DNA of 39,500 nt from Blastocatellia bacterium (GTDB taxonomy: Bacteria > Acidobacteriota > Blastocatellia > Chloracidobacteriales > Chloracidobacteriaceae). The stretch lies in contig JAIBAN010000076.1 of the NCBI GenBank assembly GCA_019695185.1, positions 1-39,500 of the forward strand, written 5' to 3'. Positions 9,135 through 17,116 of the stretch are shown in pieces. The notes below the pieces were generated by a model that had not been told where the DNA came from, did no database searches, and saw only the letters and a list, made by a program, of their open reading frames with translations. Position 1 is the stretch's first letter. The number at the start of each line of letters is the position of its first letter. The position numbers and the translations under genes were made by a program.

Positions 9135-10031
9135 ATGGAGTGCATCATGCAAGACCCAATCTTTTTCCTCTCCCGGCCTGGATTGCTTTTTTTAAGGCTG
9201 GAAACACAGGTGGAATTTTTGACCACCTTTACCCTTGAAAATATCGTGCTGGCGATTTTGGTGGTGGTGGTGACGGCCCTCGCGGTGTACCTCAGTGACC
9301 GTTTGCTGGAGGGGTTGGCCAAAAAAGCTCCGCGCGCGCGCTTTTATTTCAAATTGCTGGCTCCGGTGCTGCGCTTCACCAGTTGGACGGTTGGTTTCGT
9401 CATCGTCATGACTATTTTCTCCCCCTCGCGCGACACATTACTGGCGTTGATGGCTTCAGTCGGGATTGCCCTGGGTTTGGGCGCGCAGGATTTGGTCAAA
9501 AACATCATCGGCGGACTGGTGATTTTGGCGGACCGCCCCTATCAACTGGGCGACCGGGTGAAAATCGGTGATGCCTACGGAGAAATCGACCATATCGGAC
9601 TGCGAAGCACCAAGCTGACCACCGCCGACGACACCCGCGTCACGATTCCCAACAGTGAAATCCTGAGCGGCAAAGCCTGGAACGCCAATTCCGGCGTGCC
9701 GGATTGCCAGGTGGTCACCGACTTGTTCGTCCCGCATGACGTGAATCCGACCGAGGCGGTGGAAATCGGCTATGAGGCGGCCTATAGCTCGCCCTTTCTG
9801 CTGCTGGCGAAACCGGTGGTGGTGCTTTTGCAGGACCGCTTTCAGGATGGGCCGTTCATGCTGGTCCGAATCAAAGCCTATGTCTTTGACCACCGGTTTG
9901 AACCCCGGCTGCAAAGCGACATCACCATTCGCGCCAAGGCGGAGTTTCTCAGACGCGGCATGTTGCTCCGGTGGGGCCGCCATGATCCCGGCCCCTCCAC
10001 CAAGGCGTTGCGAACCGGGAATGAATCCTGA
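9135..10031 (+). CDS. MscS-family mechanosensitive channel 2
   Basis: A 298-residue protein from ATG 9135, or 294 from the ATG at 9147. Three hydrophobic segments are seen (about 32-53, 72-95 and 100-130). The MscS signature is clear: LMASVGIALGLGAQDLVKN, then LADRPYQLGDRVKIGDAYGEIDHIGLRST and the conserved IPNSEI of the beta domain. It is the most canonical of the three channels here, with an A/G-packed pore helix. It follows the ATPase gene by under 100 bases on the same strand. The family relieves hypo-osmotic stress; small MscS variants may also respond to membrane thinning or ligand. Confidence 0.92.
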   Translation: MECIMQDPIFFLSRPGLLFLRLETQVEFLTTFTLENIVLAILVVVVTALAVYLSDRLLEGLAKKAPRARFYFKLLAPVLRFTSWTVGFVIVMTIFSPSRDTLLALMASVGIALGLGAQDLVKNIIGGLVILADRPYQLGDRVKIGDAYGEIDHIGLRSTKLTTADDTRVTIPNSEILSGKAWNANSGVPDCQVVTDLFVPHDVNPTEAVEIGYEAAYSSPFLLLAKPVVVLLQDRFQDGPFMLVRIKAYVFDHRFEPRLQSDITIRAKAEFLRRGMLLRWGRHDPGPSTKALRTGNES

Positions 10032-10101
10032 CTTGCTTTGGTTCACAAGCGTTGGTCTGGATTGGCCAGGCTGGCTGGAGTCGGGCAGAAAGGCGAAGGA
10101 A

Positions 10102-12108
10102 ATGGTATTTCAAAAAAACAAGGCGCTCAAAAGAGCCGAAGTCCACGTATGCGAGGGAAACTTTGAGGCCGCCATCCGGGAATATCAGCAAATTCTGGCG
10201 GCTGAACCAGGCAATCTGACCATCAAAAACACGCTGGGCGATTTGCATGTCCGGGCCGGAAACCTGCCGGAAGCAATTCAAATTTTTCTCGAACTCAGTG
10301 AGTATTATGAACAGGAAGGATTTATCGCCAAAGCGACGGCCATCTTCAAAAAAGTAGTCAAACTGGACCCCCATAATATCAGGGTGTTGCTGAAATTAGG
10401 GGATTTGATGGCGCTGCGCCACCAGCCCATCAAGGCCCGGCGACAGTTTGAAACCGCTTTCCGCCTGGCTCAAGCAGCCGGGCAAACGGAGTTGATGGTG
10501 TCGGCGGTGGAACGCCAAGTCCGACTGCTTCCCCAGGATACCGGAATCCGGATGAACTTGGCGCACCTTCGTTCCCTGAACGGCGATACCCCGGCAGCCT
10601 ATGACTTGCTGGTTCAGGCCGGTGGCGAAGCCCTCCGAAAAAAAGAATTTCCGCTCTGTCTGCAAGCCGTGCAGCAGGCTCTGTCGCTTATTCCGGAAGC
10701 CCTGCCGGGTTTGCAACTCCTGGTCGATCTTTACGTGCGCCAGGGAAACGTTCAGGCGGCGGTGGACATGCTGCAACACCGGCTGGCGCGGCAACCAAAC
10801 AACCCGGAGTTGCTGGTTTTACTTGGTCAGACTTTATTCAATGCCGGTATGCTGGAAGAGGCGGAAGTTGTCTGGGAGCAGGTCACCGAGCTTGATCCGG
10901 CCCAGCCCGGTCGTCTCCTTGGCCTGGCGGAGCGCTGGCTGGAAACCGGCCGGCGCGAGCGGGCCGTCAAGATTGTCTCACGGCTGAAGCACCAGAGCCG
11001 CTCAGGTCAGATCGGAAAGCAGTGCATTGCTCTGCTTAAGGACATGCTGAAACGGGATCCTCACTATATTGCGGCCCTGCGTCTGTTGGCTGAAATTTAT
11101 ATGCAAGGACAGAATTCGGCCCTGGCCGCCGATACGCTCAATGTCCTGATCGATGCCTGTCTGACCCAAGGGCGCAAAAAAGAGGCGGCCCTGGCTTTGG
11201 AACAATTGGTCAAACTGGCCCCAGGCCGGGCTCCCGCGGCGGAAGGGTGGTTGGCCCGGATTCACCCGGCGGAACGGGACGGCCAACTCCACGGGAGCGG
11301 TAACTCGGCCCAAGTTCCTCCGTCCTCATCCATACCCGGCCATCTCCATGACCGCATTCGGCTGCTTGAAAATCTCGTTTTGCAACAACCGGATTCGATT
11401 TCCGGGCGACTGCAATTGAAAAAACTGTACCTTGAAACCGGCTTGATGGCGCAGGCATCGGTTGAATGCATGAAACTGGCCCGGTTGTATGAAGCCCAAG
11501 GGGACTTTCAGACGGCTGAATCGGCGCTCCTTGAAGCCTCATTCTACGGCACGCTCGGGCAGGTGCCGGCACCGTCTGCCAGTCCCAATCCAATTGAATC
11601 CGCAAGGTCGGTTTCCCACGAAGCTGAGACCGGGACCGTTGCAAAAGATCAAGCCGACCGGCTCTCCTTTCCTGAATTTGAAAAGTATCTGGCGTGGCAG
11701 TTGCGGCGCGATTCCCACGCCTGGATGCCGATTTCCATCGTCCAGGTCAGGTTTGAACCGGGAACCGCCATCGGCGCATCTCCCGCCTGGGCGCCGCCGG
11801 ATCATCCCGTCCGGTGCCTGGTGGAGGCAGTGGAAGATAAATTGAAACATCCCGGAGACCTGCTGGGGTTCAACGGCCGGGAGGATATTCTGCTGTTCCT
11901 CCCTGAATGCAGCGCCGAATCAGCCGCCACCTTTTTGGAAACCATTCGGTATCAGATTGCTTCAGCCACGCCGCCGTTTGATGGACTCCGGCCTGAACCG
12001 CCGGTCACCCTCCGGTTTGGCATCGCCACGGTAACCCCCTTCCGGCCCCTCAGCGCGCCGGAGGTGATCGAGACGGCCAGGCGGAATCTCGTTTCCCCAA
12101 CTGATTGA
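10102..12108 (+). CDS. TPR protein with C-terminal degenerate GGDEF domain
   Basis: A 668-residue protein from the ATG at 10102 (an in-frame ATG at 10021 would overlap the MscS gene). Residues about 10-350 and 430-500 are tetratricopeptide-like repeats (for example FEAAIREYQQILAAEPGNL and MLEEAEVVWEQVTELDPAQP). The last 150 residues follow the diguanylate cyclase fold: I-S-I-V-Q-V, then FNGREDILLFLP where active enzymes have R-x-G-G-D-E-F-x-x-x-L-P, A-x-x-F-L-E-T-I-R, and V-T-L-R-F-G-I-A near the end. With GREDI in place of GGDEF it is unlikely to make cyclic di-GMP and may act as a binding or scaffold module. It sits between two MscS genes in the same orientation. Confidence 0.8.
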   Translation: MVFQKNKALKRAEVHVCEGNFEAAIREYQQILAAEPGNLTIKNTLGDLHVRAGNLPEAIQIFLELSEYYEQEGFIAKATAIFKKVVKLDPHNIRVLLKLGDLMALRHQPIKARRQFETAFRLAQAAGQTELMVSAVERQVRLLPQDTGIRMNLAHLRSLNGDTPAAYDLLVQAGGEALRKKEFPLCLQAVQQALSLIPEALPGLQLLVDLYVRQGNVQAAVDMLQHRLARQPNNPELLVLLGQTLFNAGMLEEAEVVWEQVTELDPAQPGRLLGLAERWLETGRRERAVKIVSRLKHQSRSGQIGKQCIALLKDMLKRDPHYIAALRLLAEIYMQGQNSALAADTLNVLIDACLTQGRKKEAALALEQLVKLAPGRAPAAEGWLARIHPAERDGQLHGSGNSAQVPPSSSIPGHLHDRIRLLENLVLQQPDSISGRLQLKKLYLETGLMAQASVECMKLARLYEAQGDFQTAESALLEASFYGTLGQVPAPSASPNPIESARSVSHEAETGTVAKDQADRLSFPEFEKYLAWQLRRDSHAWMPISIVQVRFEPGTAIGASPAWAPPDHPVRCLVEAVEDKLKHPGDLLGFNGREDILLFLPECSAESAATFLETIRYQIASATPPFDGLRPEPPVTLRFGIATVTPFRPLSAPEVIETARRNLVSPTD

Positions 12109-12201
12109 AACCCGGAGGTGAATGGTTCTTTTTCTTCCGGCACCAAGTGACCGGCTCCACCATGTGGTGGTTGGTCATTTTGCTCGAAAGGCAGGCAGTG
12201 T

Positions 12202-13113
12202 ATGCAGGAACTTTTGCAACAGTGGGTGTTTAATCCGACCGTCGGCAAGCTGGCGGTGGCGTTATTTGGTCTGATTCTGGTTGCAATCGTGGTCAGAATT
12301 GTCAAGGAATCCTTCAGTGTCTATCTCAAGGATAACGAGGTTCGCTATCGGGTTCGGAAATTCATCAATTTCGTGGGGTACCTGGCGGGACTGATGGTTT
12401 TGGCGACCGTCTACAGCGATAAACTGGGCGGCCTGACCGTGGTGCTGGGGGTCGCCGGCGCGGGAATCGCCTTTGCCTTGCAGGAAGTGGTGGCCAGCGT
12501 GGCCGGTTGGTTCGCCATCTCCTTCGCCGGTTTTTACAATACCGGCGACCGGGTCCAGTTGGGCGGCATCAAAGGGGATGTGATTGATATTGGCATTCTC
12601 AGAACCACCCTGATGGAGGTCGGCGAATGGGTCAAGGGCGACCTCTATAGCGGGCGGGTGGTCCGCATCGCCAACAGTTTTGTGTTCAAGGAACCGGTCT
12701 TTAACTATTCGGGGGATTTTCCTTTTCTGTGGGACGAAATCACGGTCCCGGTCAAATACGGGTGCGATCACCGTTTGGCACGCGCCATTCTGGAATCCGT
12801 CACCCAGGAAACCGTGGGGGAATATGTTGAGCAGGCCGACCTGGCCTGGCAGGGCATGCTCAAACAATATTTGATCGAGGATACCACCGTCAGTCCGCTG
12901 GTGACCCTGGTGGCCACCGACAACTGGATGGAGTTCACAGTGCGCTACGTGGTTGATTTCAAAAAAAGGCGGGGCACCAAGGACCGGTTGTTTACCAGGA
13001 TTTTGGATGAATTTGAGAAAACCAATCATCGGGTCCAGATTGCCTCCATGACGGTCCATCTGGTTGAAACTCCGGTGTTGCAGGTGCGGATAGCCGAAAA
13101 GAAAGAAAATTGA
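12202..13113 (+). CDS. MscS-family mechanosensitive channel 3 (divergent)
   Basis: A 303-residue protein with three membrane segments (about 15-35, 52-70 and 75-105). It has the MscS pore run VVLGVAGAGIAFALQEVVAS, followed by F-Y-N-T-G-D-R-V-Q-L-G-G-I-K-G-D-V-I-D-I-G. The beta domain differs from the other two: it contains a longer insertion around VGEWVKGDLYSGRVVRIANSFVF, and the C-terminal part is long and charged. This belongs to the MscS subgroup with the I-A-F-A-L-Q-E signature. Its stop is only a few bases before the next start (13118), so it is co-transcribed with the permease-USP gene. Confidence 0.9.
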   Translation: MQELLQQWVFNPTVGKLAVALFGLILVAIVVRIVKESFSVYLKDNEVRYRVRKFINFVGYLAGLMVLATVYSDKLGGLTVVLGVAGAGIAFALQEVVASVAGWFAISFAGFYNTGDRVQLGGIKGDVIDIGILRTTLMEVGEWVKGDLYSGRVVRIANSFVFKEPVFNYSGDFPFLWDEITVPVKYGCDHRLARAILESVTQETVGEYVEQADLAWQGMLKQYLIEDTTVSPLVTLVATDNWMEFTVRYVVDFKKRRGTKDRLFTRILDEFEKTNHRVQIASMTVHLVETPVLQVRIAEKKEN

Positions 13114-13117
13114 TTCA

Positions 13118-15391
13118 ATGGCTCATGTTTCGCATAAACTCACGAACTCCTTTGAAGGGGCACTGGCGGGTGGGGGAGACCCGGCCACTTCGCCCTTGTA
13201 CGTGTTTGGCCCTTTTTTGAAGTTGATCGTGGTCGCCGGAGTCGCCCATGTCACCTTTGGCGTCAGCGTCTGGATGGTGGTGGTGACTGTCGCCGTTGTG
13301 TCCGGCATGTATCGACTGGTCATGGGTTGGGTGGTGGACGGCAGCGGCGGCAGCGGCTTGAGCGAGGAAGAGTTCGGCAGTTGGGCCGTCAAGATCAACG
13401 CCGGAATCACCTTTGTCGAGTATACGCTGACCTTTCTGGTGAGCGTGGCCGCCCTGGTCACCTTTCTGGCCGACCGGTTTCCGGCCTTGAATGGAAGCTG
13501 GTCCGGCCTGCCCTTCCGGACCGTGATCGCGGTTGGCTTCAGCTTCGTGATTGGCTGGTTGGTCAATCGGGGGCCGAAGATGGCTGCCCGCGCTTTTGGG
13601 CCGGCGACCCTGGCGGTGCTGGTCCTGTTGTGGGGGATGGTGGTGGCGACCATCTGGAAATTCGGGGTGCGCCTCCCGGGTTTTGACCTGCGCGCCTTTC
13701 ACCCCGAATTTCTCCATTTCACCTTGAGCGGATATGCGCGGATTCTGGCCTTGATGACCGGGATTGAAATTTTTGCCAACCTGGTGGCGGCCTATGGCGG
13801 AACGGCCCGTGAAAAAAGCCGGAAAGCCTTTGGAAGTTTAATGATCATCATGGGCACGACTTCGGTCACCATGCTCATCGTCGGACCAGCGATTCTCCAG
13901 GTGTCTGACCCCACCAACCCGCACGTCTCGGTCTTCACGCAGACCATGGACCGGTTGTTGCCCGCACCCTTGCCCTATATCGGCACCCTGATTGGAATCA
14001 TCGTGCTCGGGTCAGCCGCCGCCGCCAGCGCGCAAGGATTGCAGAACCTGGCGCTCGGTCTGCGTTATCGTCACTATATTCCAGCCGCCCTGGGCCAGCG
14101 CAACCGGTTTGACGTGGCCGATAAGCCGGTTTGGGTTGAGGTCGGGCTGGTCTCACTGTGCTTTCTGGTCTTTGGCACCCAGGAGGAAACCTATCTTTCC
14201 ATCTACGCCGCCGGTGTCTTCATTCTCTTGAGCATGACCGGCTGGGCGGCGGCCAAGCGGCTCCGGCGGGAAGCACGGACCGCCTTTTCCCTGTCCGGAC
14301 TGGCTGCCCTGGCCGGAACCGGGTTGGCGGCGGTGTTAGCCTCCGGGGCGACCGCCATTATCTTTGCGGAACGCTTTACCGAAGGTGCCTGGGCCTATTT
14401 CATCTTCATTCCGGCTCTCTATGGGGTGTTTTCCTATTTTCGGAATCAATTGGGGGAGCCCAAGCCTTTGGAGGAACATCTGGGGCGGTTTTTGGTTGGT
14501 CAGTACCTGCTTCCTTTTGAGCGGGAGGGAAGACCCGCCGACGAGACCACTTTTGACCGGGTGCTGGTTCCGCTGGATGGAACCACGTTTGCCGAAGCAG
14601 CCCTGCCTTTGGCTGAAACCCTTTGCCATTGCTGCGACGGCCAGCTCACCTTGATGTCCATCTCCGGACAGCCAGACTCAACCAATGAACTCACGGATTC
14701 GATGGCGATCTATCTGGAGCGGATGGTTTGGCGGTTGCGCCACTCGAACCTTGAGGTGGACGGGGTCATGCGAAACGGACCGGTGGCGCGGGAAGTTCTT
14801 TCACTGGCGCGGGAAATCGAGGCTGACCTGCTCGTCATGAGCACCCATGGCTTGTTTGCGACCGAGGGCATGCTTGCCGATTCGGTCTCCAACCAGATTT
14901 CCCGTCAGACCAACACGCCATTGCTCCTGATTCGCCCAACTGCTGATTGGAGAAGTCGGACATCCCAATTCAAACGGCTCCTGGTGAATTTGGATGGTTC
15001 GGAAGCGGCGGAAACCGTGCTCCGTTTTGTCAGGGCCATCGCCCGGCGCTTTGACAGTGAAATCCTCCTCCTCTCGGTTCCGGAAGCCGACGCTGAACAA
15101 GGTCCGATGCAGGGCTATTTGGAACAGGTGACCCAGGCTCTTCAGGAGCAAGGCTTTCAGGTCACCTGCCGCGTCACGGGTTCCGGCCCGGCCCGGACAA
15201 TTAAGGACGTCAGCGAGTCGGAAGACCGTGATTTAATTCTGTTGACCACCCATGGCCGGGGCGGAGTCAATCGCCCGGTTGCGCTGGGCAGCGTCGCCGA
15301 CCGGCTGATTCAAATCACCACGCGCCCGATTTTTTTGGTTCCGGTCATGCGTCCCAGGCCCGCCGATGAGGAACCCGGTGATCCGGGTTAA
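13118..15391 (+). CDS. APC-type permease fused to two universal stress (UspA) domains
   Basis: A 757-residue protein. Residues 1-470 carry about 12 hydrophobic segments and resemble amino acid/polyamine/organocation (APC) permeases. Residues about 483-610 and 615-745 are two UspA domains. The second keeps the nucleotide-loop pattern T-T-H-G-R-G-G with G-S-V-A-D-R-L and ends in I-F-L-V-P. The first has THGLFATEG and lacks the G-S, so it is probably not an ATP binder. APC-USP fusions occur in bacteria and archaea, and the USP tail is thought to gate transport by nucleotide state. The substrate is unknown. The first helices contain an unusual GGG-D-P-A-T-S stretch. It is the last gene of the run; a hairpin overlaps its stop. 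Confidence 0.88.
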   Translation: MAHVSHKLTNSFEGALAGGGDPATSPLYVFGPFLKLIVVAGVAHVTFGVSVWMVVVTVAVVSGMYRLVMGWVVDGSGGSGLSEEEFGSWAVKINAGITFVEYTLTFLVSVAALVTFLADRFPALNGSWSGLPFRTVIAVGFSFVIGWLVNRGPKMAARAFGPATLAVLVLLWGMVVATIWKFGVRLPGFDLRAFHPEFLHFTLSGYARILALMTGIEIFANLVAAYGGTAREKSRKAFGSLMIIMGTTSVTMLIVGPAILQVSDPTNPHVSVFTQTMDRLLPAPLPYIGTLIGIIVLGSAAAASAQGLQNLALGLRYRHYIPAALGQRNRFDVADKPVWVEVGLVSLCFLVFGTQEETYLSIYAAGVFILLSMTGWAAAKRLRREARTAFSLSGLAALAGTGLAAVLASGATAIIFAERFTEGAWAYFIFIPALYGVFSYFRNQLGEPKPLEEHLGRFLVGQYLLPFEREGRPADETTFDRVLVPLDGTTFAEAALPLAETLCHCCDGQLTLMSISGQPDSTNELTDSMAIYLERMVWRLRHSNLEVDGVMRNGPVAREVLSLAREIEADLLVMSTHGLFATEGMLADSVSNQISRQTNTPLLLIRPTADWRSRTSQFKRLLVNLDGSEAAETVLRFVRAIARRFDSEILLLSVPEADAEQGPMQGYLEQVTQALQEQGFQVTCRVTGSGPARTIKDVSESEDRDLILLTTHGRGGVNRPVALGSVADRLIQITTRPIFLVPVMRPRPADEEPGDPG
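15372..15389 (+). terminator. Hairpin at the end of the stress gene run (weak terminator candidate)
   Basis: AACCCGG and CCGGGTT form a perfect 7-bp stem with loop TGAT at the very end of the permease-USP gene. A second dyad (GTGATCC at 15378, GGATCAC at 15407) overlaps it as an alternative fold. There is no T tract, so classical intrinsic termination is doubtful. A mutually exclusive pair of hairpins is possible. Confidence 0.3.
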
Positions 15392-15863
15392 GCAGCAGGG
15401 GCTGGTGGATCACATTTCATGTTGGGCGAATCCAGGCCACGATCCGGTTTGGAACCCGCCTGACTGAACCACCTCAATTGTGGCTTCCGGTTGCCCCTGA
15501 ATTCCATCTCTTCCCGCCCCAACCTTGATTTAGGCAAGCCGGTTGAATTCCCAAACCCTTCCCGCCACCGCTTGATCGATAAAACGATTTGATATTTTTA
15601 TTAAAATATTGTATAGTAAAACTAATACAAACGATAGTAATACTTTCATAGCCAAATAGCTGCAAATCTGATTATCAAACCATCCCGGACTGTCAATCCT
15701 CCACTCATTCTCATCCCGGTCGAAGTGGTTTCCGCCCGGTTTTCAGTAGATGGTTTGGTCTTTCATCCTCGAATTGCCAAGTTGGGGTGGGTTCAAATTT
15801 CCCGGATTGAAATTTTAGTTTGAAGATCAGCACCCCGCCACCACCAAAAACCAAGGAGGGTTT
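15392..15863. other. Intergenic region with AT-rich promoter segment
   Basis: These 472 bases hold no convincing gene. Bases about 15580-15660 are sharply AT-rich against a GC-rich background and include operator copy II. A polypurine Shine-Dalgarno CAAGGAGGG lies just before the ATG at 15864. The roughly 220 bases between the operator and the start imply either a long leader or an activator site working at a distance. Confidence 0.5.
15615..15644 (+). promoter_or_regulatory. Bipartite operator-like element, copy II
   Basis: AGTAAAACTA (15615-15624), eight bases, then GATAGTAATACT (15633-15644). Compared with copy I at 1090-1119 the second half is identical over 12 bases, the first half matches at 8 of 10, and the spacing is the same. 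A further dyad, GTATAGT / ACTAATAC, overlaps the left half. It lies in the only AT-rich part of this intergenic region. It is read as a shared binding site that joins the two gene runs in one regulon. Confidence 0.6.
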
Positions 15864-17015
15864 ATGAACATCTTTACACACAACGATTTACAAACACTGA
15901 TGGAAGATCAATCCAGATGGTGCGTGTCGCTCTATATGCCGGCGCATCGAGCCATCCCGGAAACCTATCAGGATCCGATTCGTTGTAAAAACCTGCTCAA
16001 CCAGGCTCGGAAACACCTGATCGCCGCCGGTCTGGGTGCTTCTGCGGCAAAGAAGTTGCTCGCCCCTGCCCGGAAGCTGCTTGCCACCAAAGATTTTTGG
16101 GTGCATCAAAGTGACGGGCTGGCACTCTTCCTCTCGGAAAATACGTTTCGCTGGTTCCGGCTGACTACCAGCTTTGATGAACTGGTGGTCGTCACCCACC
16201 GTTTTCACCTCAAGCCGTTACTTCGCCTGCTCAGTCAAGACGGACGTTTTTTCCTTTTGGCGCTCAGTCAAAATCATGTCAGGTTGCTGGAAGGCTCGCT
16301 GCAAAGTGTGCGCGAGGTCAAGCTGAGCCGGGTTCCCGAAAACCTGGCCGAGATTATGAATCAATACAGTGCCGAAGAGCATCTTCAGTCCCATACCCGA
16401 ACCTCGTCCGCCAGCAATCAACCAACGGGGGCGATTCACGGTCAAGGTCATGGAATTGAGCAACACCAGCAACGACTCACGCAGTATTTTCGGGAGATAG
16501 ATCGCGGACTGGTCGAGCTGTTGAACCGGGAACAGGCACCCCTGCTGGTGGCCTGCGTCGCTTCCCTCTTTCCAATTTATAAATCGACGAACACCTACCC
16601 ACATTTGGTTGATGAGCATCTTTCCGGCAATCCTGACCGGCTGAGTATGCCGGAGCTTCATCAACGGGCCTGGTCCGTCATTTCGCCCATCTTTCAGGCG
16701 GCATCGCGGAATGCACTGATGCAAAACCAGGATTTGTCCAGTACGGGGCGCACTTCGGGTCGGCTGGAAGAGGTGGTTGCCGCTTCCCAAGCTGGACGGG
16801 TCCAGACTTTGTTTGTCGCGGTTGGAGTCCAGCAGTGGGGTCGTTTTGATCCTGAAACGAATGGAATCCACCTCCATCAAAAAATGGAGAGCGGCGATGA
16901 AGACCTCTTGGATTTCGCCGCCATGCACACTTTTTGGTCCGGTGGCTCAGTGTTTGCCATCAATCCCGAAACCGTGCCCGGGGATGGCCCCATCGCCGCG
17001 ATCTTCCGTTATTAA
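15864..17015 (+). CDS. Bacterial eRF1-like protein (baeRF family, family-3 type)
   Basis: A 383-residue cytosolic protein. The N-terminus has the diagnostic Y-M-P-A-H-R-A-x-P-E-x-x-Q-D-P-I-R-x-K-N-L-L-x-x-A motif of bacterial proteins related to archaeo-eukaryotic release factor eRF1 and pelota. The middle shows the VxLLEGS strand, and the C-terminal third matches the eRF1 domain 3-like part (G-R-x-x-x-L-F-V-A). Members are proposed to act on stalled or hibernating ribosomes and often neighbour stress genes. The start has CAAGGAGGG upstream. It is the first gene after operator copy II. Its action in translation is known only by family analogy. Confidence 0.85.
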   Translation: MNIFTHNDLQTLMEDQSRWCVSLYMPAHRAIPETYQDPIRCKNLLNQARKHLIAAGLGASAAKKLLAPARKLLATKDFWVHQSDGLALFLSENTFRWFRLTTSFDELVVVTHRFHLKPLLRLLSQDGRFFLLALSQNHVRLLEGSLQSVREVKLSRVPENLAEIMNQYSAEEHLQSHTRTSSASNQPTGAIHGQGHGIEQHQQRLTQYFREIDRGLVELLNREQAPLLVACVASLFPIYKSTNTYPHLVDEHLSGNPDRLSMPELHQRAWSVISPIFQAASRNALMQNQDLSSTGRTSGRLEEVVAASQAGRVQTLFVAVGVQQWGRFDPETNGIHLHQKMESGDEDLLDFAAMHTFWSGGSVFAINPETVPGDGPIAAIFRY

Positions 17016-17116
17016 GGTTGGTTGCCAGCCTGCCGGTTTTTTAACCCGACCGGACGTGGTTGGGAAGCGACCCATCACACCTTGCTCCAGCAAGGTGTTT
17101 TTTGAAAGGAGCCACC

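Noticed and set aside
13123..13653. A 176-codon - strand open frame opposite the permease gene
   Set aside because: A GC-rich shadow of the transmembrane coding sequence; its product is threonine/proline-rich with no motif.
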